DNA of 64,000 bases from Diospyros lotus (taxonomy: Eukaryota > Streptophyta > Magnoliopsida > Ericales > Ebenaceae): positions 14,580,616 through 14,644,615 of the forward strand of contig NC_068338.1 of the NCBI RefSeq assembly GCF_014633365.1, in the 5' to 3' direction. Numbering within the stretch: the first letter of the stretch is position 1; each line of letters begins with the position of its first letter. Shown one piece after another: positions 22,190 through 34,214 of the stretch. The position numbers were made by a program, and so were the translations under genes. The notes under the pieces are model-generated. The model was given only the letters and a program-made list of their open reading frames with translations, made no database searches and was not told the origin of the DNA.

Positions 22190-25100
22190 TATCATGACCC
22201 GAAATCTGATATGTCATGACCGGCACTAATCCCTAGGCCCAACGGCCCCACAATGGACTAGTAAGCCTCTTCTCTAGCTCGATTTTAATAAGACAATACC
22301 ACTGACAAGACATAGAACATGAATAAAATACCAATTCACCTTCCAACATAATATCTCAATATTCCATATACAGCAGCTGTACAAAATAAGAATATCTATC
22401 ACACTGCTGTAAAAAATACATACCCGATCCCGTATCTCGGGCCCTTGGCACAATTATATGCCAACAAAAATAAAAGACAAAACATCAGACTCTACAATAC
22501 GTGTATGTCTCCATAGAGCATCCTATAATACATCCGGAATCAAAAGAGGGTATGATATCATACCAGAAGATCTGCTGGACCAATAATCAAAAGGAGAATT
22601 TCCTGAAAATATTTTTAATAAAACGAGGTGAGTCTTGTGGACTCGCGAGTATAAGGTATGTCATGCCCACTAGGAGAGTATACAATAAAATGCTAGGATG
22701 ATCATCATGAGTATAATAACGTAATAACAGTATAAACAGTGGAAATATGAACCATAAGTTTAAATAATTTGAGGTTTCAAAGGAAAACATAGTGTAGGAA
22801 AAAGTAGGTGCCTAAAGACAACCCCCATAAGTTGTTCCCTAACCACCTAAGTCCCTTATACTTTTGTATGAGATGCATGCACTGATTCTGAGGACACACT
22901 AGTAGAAACTAGCCTAACGCCTATATACACATGCACACAAGTATATATATCGGCACATACATCATCATCACACAATATCATCATAAAGGCCCACGTGATA
23001 GCAGTGCTGAAACATACTATCCGTGTCTCTCATGGCCTTGGCATGCCAAGCCTCACAATACCATGATCTTTTCCTGCTGTGAGTCACCAAGGAATCTACT
23101 AGATAGTCCTCTAATAGTAATGCAAATGATACCCTAATTTATGCACAAGTCATAACCATTTATCAATTTAAGTGGTGCCTAAAATACACCATATCATCAT
23201 ATATTTCACATGCTCAAGATAAGAATTCAGTTAGGGTATCTTTCTGTTTATGTCTCTCCTAGTAGGATGAAAATATTTCATGCAATTTAGGAACATTTAA
23301 AAGAGAATATTTTCTATGATTTGCATATAGAAATCATTTACAAGTTATGCATAGAACAATTTATATACGTGCATAAAAATATGGTAAACATAACATATCA
23401 TGTCTACTCGCTTGGGAAACGATGACTCAAGTCCGATTCTGGGGAGAAGATCGAACAAAGTCCTGAGAATCCGAGCCTACAATAAATAGAATGGGGTGGT
23501 CACTTTTAAGTAGCAAGAGTACGACGAAATGAAATTACCGAAAACCTTAACCATTACCTAACACCCTGAATTGATTATTTAATACCTTGGCCTGCGCAAT
23601 ATTCAATCTGGCGTCATGGAATTCGTCGAGCTAAGCCATCGACTGTGTCATCATGCCTCGCCTTGCATGCTACGCGTAAGTGTATAGTGGAACTACACAC
23701 CCACTTATAGGCTGCAATATCATAATATATATATATATATTTACCCATAAACTAATTTTCTTTTAATATAGATAATATATATTTTTTATCTAAATTCCTC
23801 ATTTATCAAAAATACATACATATATATATTTATAACTAAATTGATAAATTGTCTTAAAAACTTAATAATTAATTAATAATTTAATAAATAGTTTAAAAGG
23901 AATAAATTGCAATATTCTAGCCTCAGAATAAAAGGAATCCATCAGAAATCAGGATTCGAAATAAACCCACGTCATCATCATAGGCTAGCCTAGAACGCAC
24001 CCGGGGTCAGTCTTACTCGGTTTCGAGTCATCTAATAGGGCTTCGTCCTTAAGACTCCGATCAACAAAATGACTCGCCAATCATATCGTCAATTCTAAGA
24101 TACCTAAAAAGAATCCAAATTAAACCAACCTCGATATCCTGAGTAAGACCAACCTAACCAAGTCATCCTAGGTCCACGGACAAGCGACAAGGGAGAACAA
24201 GACGAGTGGGCTAGCCCAAGGGCTGCCACAACTGGGTCAGTCATGCCCAACACATTGGGCCATCCTAAAACCCAATCGGGCCCCGCCATCCTAGGCCAAA
24301 ACCTAACCCGACATGCCCAACCCCAAAAGCCCTCATTTTCTTTTTCCTTATATTTTATTTATTTTTATTTTTCTTTTCTTTTCTTTTCTTTCTTTTTCTT
24401 TTCTTTCTTCCTTGCCATCAAACTGCCACCGCCGACGATCGCCGCCGGCCGGCCAAAAATGGCCGACCAATATACCAATACGAAGCCCTCGCCACGAATA
24501 ACAACATATATTAAAATGAAACCCATCAGACGGTCAGATCTTAACAGATCTGAAAATTAATTTTTCGGCCAAAAATAAGGGCAAATCTGGCCGTCGCCGT
24601 TCGCTAGCCGCCGGCCATTTTTTTTGAGGATCAGAAACTACCCCGAGGTGCGCAACACTAAGGAGAGCAACATACCTAAAAATGAGAAAGATCGGACGGC
24701 TAGATCTTCGTAGATCTAGAGTCAAAGTCTCGGCCAAAATGGGACAAAACACTGCCAACGTCGCCGGCCACCATGGCCGGCGATTTCCGGCGATCCAAGA
24801 CTGCCACCCAACCCTCTTAAGCAAACCGACCATCATATCCAAGAATCACAAAAATCCAAGGGTTGGATCTTCGTAGATCTAACCTTAAACATTCGGCCAA
24901 CAAACCCCATTGCGCCTCAACCCTCATTTCACGAAAACACAAGCAAAACAGAAAAAAATGAAGACAAAACACTTACCTCCTTGTAGCTCGGGGGCACTTT
25001 AACGGTGAAAACGAAGTCAGATCGTCAATCGAACGGTTCGATCGTTTGAAATCGAAGGAAATCCGAGAGGGAGCAAGAGAGAATAAAAGAGAAAGAGAGA

Positions 25101-25239
25101 GATTCTGATTTGGGGGGGGGGGGCTGCCGAGCGCCTCCCCCTTTTCTTTTTTATATTTTCATTTTTTTTAATTAATTATTATATATATAATTTAATTAAA
25201 TTAATTAATTTAGTTTTTTTTTTTTTTTGGATCTTTACA
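22190..25239 (-). mobile_element. Solo LTR nested in the Copia LTR (3.05 kb)
   Basis: On the minus strand it starts TGTAAAGATCC and ends GGGTCATGATA, where the canonical CA end has mutated. It is flanked by GTACC (22185-22189) and ATACC (25240-25244), a target-site duplication with one change. Removing it restores the 3' end of the host Copia LTR. It has no coding region. An inverted paralogue lies at 58948-about 63565. Gypsy class is likely but not proven. Confidence 0.82.
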
Positions 25240-25270
25240 ATACCATAGCACCTCCCGGTCTAACAGTAGG

Positions 25271-25610
25271 AATGGTGATCTTAGTGAAACCTTAGGAGAA
25301 TTACCATATTGAAAGTAATTATCGCAATCCTTCTTAATTTGTAAGAAAATGTAGTAGTTCCAAAGTTACCTAGATAAATCTTAAGCAAGATTTGTCATAT
25401 CCCTAGATTTTAAGAGGAAATCCTAACTAATATTGGTTTTAGCCCTTGTTGGGATCATTGGGGCAATCATTATGATTAGCATAAATATTTGCTAATGATT
25501 AACTTATGGATACTAATTAGGATCCTTTAACTCTAAGTTTTAGTCAAATCTTTAGTGGCCAAAGTCTTGGGGCTAGAGTTAGTCTAAAGGTTTAAAGGTT
25601 GTGAAAAGAA
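25271..25610. other. Spacer between LTR blocks
   Basis: AT-rich, no gene or element end recognised. Confidence 0.4.
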
Positions 25611-27983
25611 TGTTAGTTTAAGAGGAGGTGAATTAAGCTCACCTAAAAATTTTAAGTATAAAATAGTGAATAACAAAATGGAATGTAAGAGAGGAAGCCA
25701 AAGAATACTTATGGATTATAGAGTGTTTCTGCCCCAACTGCTTACATCTTGATGGAGATCAAGGCAGCAATCAAGAAGGACGACAAGGCAGCACCAATGA
25801 TCCATTTAACATCTATTGTGGACCAATGACAAGGGTCAAAGCTAAAAGGATGAAAGAATGTTTAAATGAGCTAATCAATGAGGTTTGGGCCAAGAGTCAT
25901 AAGCAATTTGGATTGGATAACCTAGAGGAATCACAAAAAGTAGTTGGGCCAAAATATTATAAATATTATTCAAGTCCAAGTGCAACAAGATTAGGTTAGT
26001 TTGACTATTCCAACTCATAGTTGGATTAGGTTAGTTTTATTATTCCAACTTATAGTTGGATTAGGTTAGTTTTATTATTCCAACTTGTAGTTGGATTGGA
26101 TTACTTTTGTTATTCCTACTTCTTTTTGGATTGGGCTAACTAAAACCCATTAGATTTAGGACTTAGTTTAGGATTATATTTGCCTATAAAAAGACTATAT
26201 CTATGTGTAAATAAGACATATAATTTTGAAGGCAAATTTGAGAGCTTGTTCTTTTGAAGAACTTTCTGATCTTATCAAGTTAATACTTGTGGCGATCAAA
26301 TCCAACTTATCTTCCACCTTTTCATCTCTTTCTTGGAAGTGGCGTCTATACCTTTGGTTCGTGATTCTCCAAAAATCATCAGGTCAAGTTTCTTTTTTTC
26401 TATCTTTTATAAATATGTTTTAATCTTTCTTAGGGTTTTGTCCAATTTGATTTGTGGGTGCCATATTGGTATGTGGGGTTTGCATCACATCCACTACCTT
26501 GACTTCCTGTCAAGGATTTGAGCACTTACTATCGAGTGGTACACAATAGCTTTTACTTGGCTCAGCTATAACCACATATGTTTTTTTTTTAGGACTCAAG
26601 CACTGACCTTTACAACAAACAAATGAAATTAGGAGTAGCTTGGAGACTAAGCTCACAATATAGTGTAGGTGAGAATACTTTTGAACAACATAGAGAAAAT
26701 AATGAAGAAGATGAAGACAATATCTATAGGTGTTCTTTTGTTTGCAGAGAATGAATCTAACTAATGTTCAGTTCAGCTCAATATTTGATTTTCTTGTCTC
26801 TTTTCTCTGTCTTTTTCTATATTTGTCTCTTGTGTCTATTTCGAGCTCCACATGTATATATATAGGACTGGGTGTTTTTGATTAGAAGTGGAGACAAGCA
26901 GCACTTAGACTTTTTCTGGAGCTGTCAAGACAAATAAAATCTATTCATGCAATATGTTGAGAAATTTGAAGTTTTGATTTTATGAGAAAGTTAGTAAATT
27001 TGATTAAAGAATGATGAATAAAACAATTAGAAATAATATGAAAAGTTTTTGAGAAAGCTAAAGTTTTAATCGAGTAAATTATTCAAATCATCTCAAGTTA
27101 ATCAAGTAATAAGCTTAAAGTAATTGAATATGTAAAAGGCTTAAGTAGATTTTTCAAGCTCTAGTTAATCAAGTAAGAGGATTGCATAATCGAGTGAATA
27201 CTTTGTTATCTCTTAAAATAATCAATTACATATGAAGGATTAATCGAGTAACGATTAATTATATTTGACTAAATAAGTCCTTGTATTCGAGTATATAATG
27301 CATCTTTTTGTTGGGTTAAAAATAATCAAGTAATAGAACTTGTAATCAAGTAATGTCTAACCTATACTCAAGTAAATATTTTTTGTAATCAAGTAAAGAT
27401 TGTTTCATACTCAAGTATATCTTTTTTGTAATCGAGTAAACAAGGTTGAAAATAAGCCAGGTCTCTGGATCGTAAGTTTAATCGAGTAAGAATCTTTGTG
27501 TTCAAGTTAGGATCTTTTTGTAATCGAGTATATAAAGAAATTTTTTGTGACTCAAAATTAATCGAGTAAATATATCTTTGTACTCGAATAAGCAGCAGAG
27601 TAATCAATTACAAAATATATATATATAGTTGAGTAAAGATCGAACTTAGTCAATTAATGCCTAGTTTGTACTCGAGTAACACTTGATAGATTTTGAAAAA
27701 TATAGTCATTACAGCTTATTAAATGCAGTCTGTCTTTACTGTTCAGTGCATTAAATGATCTTCAGACAACATGTGCATAATTAATGTATTTCTAATTGAT
27801 TGTTTGAGAATTGTAGAGACAAAAAGTGATAGTTGTGACACAAAACTAACATTCCAATTGTTAAAGTCAAAGCTTTTAAATTGAACCACTCTACATTGCA
27901 TGAATTGCATTCTTAATTTACTTTTAATTTAAGTTTTTTTTAAAAGGATGAAAAAACTTAATTCACCTCCTCTTAAGCTAACA
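25611..27983 (-). mobile_element. Rearranged Copia-type LTR block with inverted ends
   Basis: The left end TGTTAGTTTAAGAGGAGG and the right end (read on the minus strand TGTTAGCTTAAGAGGAGG) are inverted copies matching at 26 of 27 bases. Both carry the GAGGAGGTGAATTAAG motif found at the 3' ends of SIRE-like LTRs. The internal order (CACTACCTTGACTTCC, ACTCAAGCACTGACC, then ATCGAGTAA repeats at 27090-27700) parallels the minus-strand LTR at 28640-30538. No matching direct repeat flanks the block, so it is a rearranged or truncated structure rather than a clean insertion. Confidence 0.6.
25757..26430 (+). mobile_element. Insertion with Gypsy-like polyprotein tail and LTR-like sequence
   Basis: Interrupts the LTR block. 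A short open stretch reads GPMTRVKAKRMKECLNELI, like the tail of plant Gypsy polyproteins (GP-[IM]-TR-x-R-A-K). It is followed by three tandem units of about 32 bases (ATTCCAACTTATAGTTGGA with inverted arms, about 26010-26100) and a TATA-like CCTATAAAAAGAC (near 26181). Boundaries are approximate. Confidence 0.5.
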
Positions 27984-28639
27984 TATTCTACACAATACAA
28001 ATTAGGTCAAAACAAGCAAGCATAGGTAATGATGCATCTACCTATGTAAGATCATGTATAAAGGGGTTTTGTAGCATTTATTGCTATTTTGATAGTAATA
28101 AATGCACTTTCAAATAGCATTAATAATGGTGGTCTAACAACTAGAAATTTTGAAATTTAATTTTTGTAAGTCATCTTACTCGGAGTATTGTTAGAGCATT
28201 ACTCAAAGTAATGCACAAAACAAATTTGAATTTTTTATTCGGAGCTAATGTAACTCGAGTGATATGCCTAGGTTACTCGAGTAAGTTTTTAAGTCCATTT
28301 TTGAACAATTTTAGGTTGTTCTAGTAATATATATGTATTACTCGACTAATTTTTTTAGGCTCTATATTTCTTTGCAGGTTACTCGAGTAAAAATTGCCTG
28401 ATACTCAACTAACCTTTTGAGACTCTCTGTTTCTGTAGCTTACTCGAGTAGTGTAAAAGTATTACTCGATTAACTCTTACATCAAGCTTTTGGTCTTACA
28501 TATTCAATGGATACTACTTAATTAATAGGATCTAGTACTCAAGTAATGAGTTAAGATCAAACTTAATCTATGTATTACTCAATTGATACCTATTTGAACC
28601 CTTATGGTTTCATTTCAACTCATTCACATGTGTCCCTAA
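27984..28639. repeat. Copia LTR fragment with ACTCGAGTAA repeats
   Basis: AT-rich block with palindromic ACTCGAGT/ACTCGACT motifs at 28180-28600. No coding signal. Probably another piece of LTR U3. Confidence 0.5.
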
Positions 28640-30538
28640 ATATGTTCCAATATTCTCTATGAAAGAAATTATTAAATTAAATGAAAAATGGGGGAGGGGT
28701 GAATTAGGCTCACCCAAAAATATAAGTTAAAATTGTTGAAAATAAAGGAATTTAAAGAATATAGAACACAACATATATGGTGGTCTAGCTCCATTACCTA
28801 CATCTACTACCTTAACTCCTTGTTAAGGATTTTTCAGCCAACTTACTATATAGATTTTAACGAGATAAACTAGAATCTCTTTACATAACTTTTGTTAGGT
28901 TCAATTGAAACCTTTACAAGTGTTTTTTTAGGGCTCAAACACAAACCACAAATAACTCACAACAAGCTAGGTTTGAAACACTTGGAGAAGCTTACAATAA
29001 AACACTCAACAATAAAAGGCTTCTCACAATTACAAAGATTTGGAAGAATGAAATAGATAACGTACAATCTCTCTTGGTTTTACAAAGAATGTATACAATG
29101 AGAGATCTTCTTGATTTAAGAATAATTTGGAGAATATTCAAATTGGCTCGGATAAGTGTCTGACTTCATTCTCATCCATCTCTTGGGTATTTCTAGCTTG
29201 GGATCTTTAATGCCTTGAAATTTTGTCTAATAGATAAAATCATAAACCTTGTCATCTGCAGAAAACATTCCCTCTACATGCATTCCAACAGTTAGTAATT
29301 GTTGAGAATTCAATTTAAATTTTATTTCATTTGCATGAGATAAACATCATATCACAATTAATGAACTAGTTTTGTCAGAAAAAGTTACGTCTATGCGCAT
29401 TAAATGCTCTGTAATGGTTATATTTTCAAATAAATAGTAGAGTAAAAAATCAGTATTACTCGAGTATGCTTAAAGGATAGTTGATTATGCTCAAGCATTA
29501 TTTGACTATACGATTTACTTAGTCGACTAATAGTTCAAAAACAAAGACTCAATCTCTATCGAATGAACCTTACTCGACTAAGTTCCTTAGTTACTTAATT
29601 AAACAAAGATTTTATTCGAATACAAAAGTTATCATAATTGATTAACCCTTTCACTTTGAATCTATCACTCAATTAAATACTGTTAATACTCGATTACAAA
29701 GTGATATATACTCGAGTGCGAAATATGTCACATTGGATTAGCATTTTTTCTTTAGATTGATTACTCAATTAAGTATTCATGATACTCAATTAAAATAAGA
29801 AATTATTCGAGTACGGTATACCTCTTAGTCGATTAATAAATCAGAAACAAAGACTGATTCTCTATTAAGCATATTATACTCAACAAAGGCATTTACTTAC
29901 TCGACTGAGAAAAGAGTTACTCGATTAAGCATGGCTTCTTGGTCGATTAATGTCCAAGTACAGAGACTTGACATTTTTCACCCATATTATTACTCAAGTA
30001 AGAAAATGATTACTCGACTAAAACGGATGAGTTACTCGATTACAATTTTCTTTTAGTTGATTAATATCAAAAGTATAAAGACTTGTTATTTTAGCCTTAA
30101 TTCTTACTCAATTAATAAATCTAGTTACTCGACTAATATTATAGTTAGTTGATTGACATTCAAACTACTTGATTGAAGTACTTTTAGCTCTATACTTGAA
30201 TACATTAAGCATATACTCAATTAAGCCTTAGTATATTCAAGTCTTACTTGATTAATCCAATAAGTTAGTCAAGTATGATTACTTGTTACTCAACTAAATA
30301 TTTTCTTTATTTGATTAACTTTAAGCCAATAAATTGTCTTACTCGATTGTCAATATTGATTATTCGAGTATTATTTTGAAAGTTTGTTACGACCCCACTC
30401 ATACAAGCTCTATTAACAATGGATTTTACTCGAGTAAGGGATGTGTTACTCGATTAACACTAGGCTTTACTTGATTAACAACATATTATTAAAATCATTA
30501 AAGTTTTGCTTAGATTTCATCATCAAAATATAGCTCAA
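28640..30538 (-). mobile_element. SIRE-like Copia 3' LTR, minus strand
   Basis: On the minus strand it begins TGTTGAGCTATATTTTGATG right after a purine tract (GGAGGGAGAT, 30539-30548), the polypurine tract of the element. It ends near AATTCACCCCTCCCCC (about 28685). The U3 part (29430-30490) is packed with TACTCGAGTAA-like motifs. The position of the purine tract places the element's internal region to the right, so this is the 3' LTR. The left edge is approximate. Confidence 0.7.
29430..30490. repeat. Array of TTACTCGAGTAA-type palindromes in LTR U3
   Basis: Dozens of intact and decayed copies of ACTCGAGTA / ACTCGATTAA / AGTCGATTAA at 20-40 base spacing, with non-repeating spacers. Confidence 0.85.
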
Positions 30539-30952
30539 CAATCTCCCTCCTTTTGATGATGACAGAACTTTAATGTAATCATTAACTTAGATTCTTCTCC
30601 CCCTTTTTGTCATTATTGAAAGGGATATTTTAGATGATTCTTTTCCCCCTTTGGCTTTTCTCCTTCTTTATGACAAACCACTTTGTCAAGATGGGTAAGT
30701 TTGATACCTTTTGAAGGTTATGCCTATAGGAAAATTTTATACCACTTGAAAAATGTATGGGAGAGTTGATAAATTGTATATGTTTGAATTGCTCCCCCTA
30801 TTTTGAAGGGTGAATATTTTTATAAATTTCTCTAGATTTTTCCCTCTATAAATATTGTTCTCTTCCCCTTTTTATAGATATAGAATCCAAGATGATAGAT
30901 GTCTAGAACTTAAGGAAAGAGAAAATTGTCAAAAGTCATTAATATATATTAT

Positions 30953-32458
30953 TGTTGTCTAACTACAACAACAAAATTTATTGTCTTGGGATGAGTCAAA
31001 GCAAAATCATTCACCGTTGTCAAGGGTCTAGGATATCATCAACGAGGCTTTGATGGATCTAGATTGGGTCAGAGTTGGAATTCAACAAGGCACAGGCCCA
31101 GAATAGTCTCTAAAATATCCTATGCGAGGTGCCTAGAAGGGTCTTTGAGTGACAAGCAACATGGGACCCTGAGGGGGTCTTCCAAGGCTAAGGGCAAGCA
31201 TTCCAGGATTTAGCCTACGAGCACAACAATAGTTAGAAGGCCACGCAGGGAAGTCCCCCACGTGGGCCCTCTGATAGCCAAGTCAGACAACGTTTTGAGA
31301 AATATGTCCAATACATGTCACATATAATATGCATGACATTATCAATATGTGCATAGATTCTCATGTTCATGTTGATGAATAATTGTTGGTGAATAGTAAC
31401 TCTTTAATGAATAGTACTATTGAAATAACCGACTAAGTCCAAATAACTGACTAGCCCTAAGAACGACTGGCCACTAAGAATCGACTAGCCCTTGAGAACC
31501 AAATGGGTTCAAATAACCGATTAGCCTTGAATAACCTACTAGCCACTAAGAACCGACTGGCGCCTGAGAACTGATTAGCCACTAAGAACTAATTGTCCCC
31601 TAAAATACTTGAGAGCAAAATGGAGTCCTTGTCCAAAAGAATCCCCCCTTTGATGAAAAGGCAAGCTAACTATTTATAGAGGAGAGAGAGAGGGACACGT
31701 GGCAGCCATTCCAGATTTTTCGGATAGCATATTCTAGGAATATTCTGCAACATATTCAGCTCGAGGATTTGAAGAAGCACAAGACTCCAAGGACTGAGAG
31801 GATCTCGGTCGGCCACCATGGCCACACTTGAACCGAGATCCACTCATTTTAAAACCGAGTGGATCTCAGTTGTCGCCACCCAATCATGGTCACAATTTGA
31901 ACCGAGTAAGGGCCTCTCTGTTGCATGCTTTTCACTTTTTCCTCTTGGATGATTTTCCTTGCACTTCACGGATTGTATTTGTCGACCACTTAATTAAATA
32001 TTCTAAGGCTAGGCTTAATTATTTAATTCTCATGACTGCTTCAATCAGCCTTCACGTGTATGGCTCAACTTCAATTGCTAACCTCCTCATTATTTAATTG
32101 ATATCAAGCCTCAATTGCCAAGCTTCTTCCAATTCTCTTCAATTCGGTTGCACTTCTGATTTTATTAATATGCTTGCAAGCTCAATTGTTTATTAATATG
32201 CATGCAAGCTCCAATTGTGGTCGCCTCTAATTTAATATGCAGCCATTTCAATTATGTCTTCAATTATTTAATTAATTTGCTCTATTGCTTTACTTTAATT
32301 AATTCTCCAATTTTCCCTGTAACTTTTGCTCTTGGTTTGTGGAATTTGGCCTCTCTAGACATACACTCGAACCATATACCGACTCGTAGATTTTGAATAG
32401 GACCTGTCATGTGGGTCCATTCCATATCCAGACTGGCTTCTGTTTGTAGGGCATATCA
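30953..32458 (-). mobile_element. LTR-like insertion, probably Tat-type Gypsy
   Basis: On the minus strand it begins TGATATGCCC and ends near GTTGTAGTTAGACAACA. A TATA-like CTATAAATAG lies near 31670. The ends resemble those of the LTR at 52336-53592. The 31425-31610 part is a tandem array of AACCGACTAGCC-like units of about 20-25 bases. No internal coding region, so possibly a solo LTR. Flanks are AT-rich and a clear target duplication was not found (CATTA occurs on both sides at 30937 and 32464). Confidence 0.55.
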
Positions 32459-32937
32459 TATATCATTAAAAGATTTTTACATGAAAATAACAAACAAAAA
32501 CATATTACAATTTTATCTCTAATCCTGTTCTTCTATTCTTGATTCTTCAAGATGAGTAGGTTTAACTGATACGCCTAGTTCAATCAATTCAGTTGCTCGT
32601 TCTTCTACATCTTCTTTATCCTTAGAATCGATGCAGATTTCTTTGGGTCATCGCCTTGAATCGGCTAGTTCTTCCTAGAATATTTTCTATTTTTCCTAGA
32701 CCTTCTTCCACTCTTCCTAACTTGAAGATCTTCTTGTTGAGAAATTAGCCTTGTAAGACTTCTCATGATTAGTAAGTCATATATTCTTGATTTGTGGAAG
32801 TGGGAGGATGACTTGATGATGCTAGTTGTGAAGAAAGACCATCTTGACTTGAGATTAGTGGATCACTTGTAGGAGTAGGTTGAGAAGGATTTGCTTCATC
32901 TTCTTTTTTTTACCTCATTCTCTTTAAGAGGAATCTT

Positions 32938-33852
32938 CTACACTCCATTCGCATACTTGATTTTCATTCTTATAAGTGTGTGTTTGGAGTAGGTATCAAA
33001 AGAGGAATGAGAGATTAATGTTTGGGGTACAAGAGAACCATGGGTTTTGTTGAGAATGACAGTGATAATCACCCCATATGGAATTTTGTTAGTGGATTTA
33101 AGGATGACAGACTCATACATTCTAGCAAAGATGAAAGAGGAAAGGTTGAAACGGATGTTGTGGATTGCACACCACATGATTACTAGGTCATCACATGTAA
33201 CAAAATGAAAAGAGGCACCACAAATATTGATAGAAGTGGCAATGAAATGTTGTAGGACTCTATGTTCAAGATTTAGAAATTCATGGGAGTCAAGATGTTT
33301 GGAAGGTGAGTATTCCTCTAATTTTCCAGTCAAGAAATGCCAAATTTCATTGTAATCAAATTCTAGTTCATCTAATAGAGTTTCACAAGTGGAAAATTGA
33401 AGAGCATCACTGAGTTGATCAGAAATATAGAAATAATCATGTCCTTGATACCTAAATCTTAGGTCATCTACACAATAAGATTCTTGTTTGTTTTCTGTAG
33501 GACTCTCTGGAAGACTAGAGTAAAATTCTACTATTACGTCAGGATAACATGGAATTTTTAGGTTGGATAGATTGAACTAGCCTATATTTGCTATCAATTC
33601 CCTAAGGTTTAGACTAAAGTTAATGGATTCAAATTCTGGCCAATTTATGTTTTGACTAGTTAGGAAACCCCTAGATAGAACTTTAGAGTATAGAAATTTG
33701 TGTCTATCATTTCTAAAATTTTTAGGTCTAGAGGAGCAGGAGCAGGAGGTGAAGGTATGAGTTGATTTTGTGCTCATTTGGTCCTAGCCTTGGTTGGTTT
33801 TAAAGGATGAGGGTTTTGAAGGAAAGGTCGTGTCCTTTCTTTTTGAAGCCAT
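32938..33852 (-). pseudogene. Env-like / putative plant transposon protein ORF of the SIRE-like element
   Basis: One continuous frame of 305 codons from an ATG at 33852 (MASKRKDTTFPSKPSS) to a stop at 32938, broken only by two in-frame TAG codons (before 33777 and at 33577). The part at 33333-32938 has the LNLEHRVLQHFIATSI and DLVIMWCAIHNI stretches seen in the plant transposon domain encoded downstream of pol in SIRE-type Copia elements. The function of this protein is not established. Further degenerate coding text continues left to about 32530. It is not a host gene. Confidence 0.65.
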
Positions 33853-34214
33853 TTTTTTATCTCTTAAAAGGAATGTGTAGTGTACCATGTTCAAAATGCT
33901 TTATCTGATATTCAAGTAAGGAAGACGAGTGTGAGTACATGAACAAAATCGAGCGAGTGAGATGAAAGGAATACTTGAGAATCAAAAACCCTAGTTTCCA
34001 AGTAGATAATCATAGAGAGAGTCGAAGGATTTGAGAGTTGGGAGTGTTTGAAATGATATTTTGAAACTGCCAGGGGAGCTAATTATACTCAAGCACTAAT
34101 TAATCTATTAGGGTCCCGATTTTCTCGCATAACTGTATTGGTTACTCGATTATTGTTTTTCATTAATTAATCAACTAATATTTCCAGTTAATAGAGTATA
34201 TTTTGTGGTTTATT

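Larger units (their letters stand above)
20585..25265 (+). mobile_element. Copia (SIRE-like) solo LTR, split by a nested LTR
   Basis: Begins TGTTGTTTTACTTTTG with TTTTGATGATGAAAA close behind, and ends with AATTCACCCCCCCCTCTTGG...GGTCTAACA. It is flanked by the 5-base duplication GTAGG (20580-20584 and 25266-25270). Without the nested LTR it is about 1.6 kb. A TATA-like TCTATATATACAAC lies near 21512. The C-rich AATTCACC motif before the 3' end is typical of SIRE-type Copia LTRs. There is no internal region, hence a solo LTR. Confidence 0.85.
30539..34080 (-). mobile_element. 3' internal region of the SIRE-like element
   Basis: Lies between the polypurine tract and the start of the next Copia element. 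It contains the env-like ORF and a long untranslated part with several CCCCCTTTTTG tracts, and is interrupted by another LTR (30953-32458). The pol region is absent: beyond 34080 a plus-strand Copia element begins. Confidence 0.6.

Noticed and set aside
24243..24876. Open frames of 60-105 residues inside the nested LTR
   Set aside because: They fall in CT-rich and GGCC-rich LTR sequence and are not kept in the inverted paralogue.
21140..30490. Regularly spaced short repeats that superficially resemble a CRISPR array
   Set aside because: The motif is a degenerate 10-12 base palindrome, spacing varies, and the arrays lie in plant LTR U3 sequence with no cas genes.
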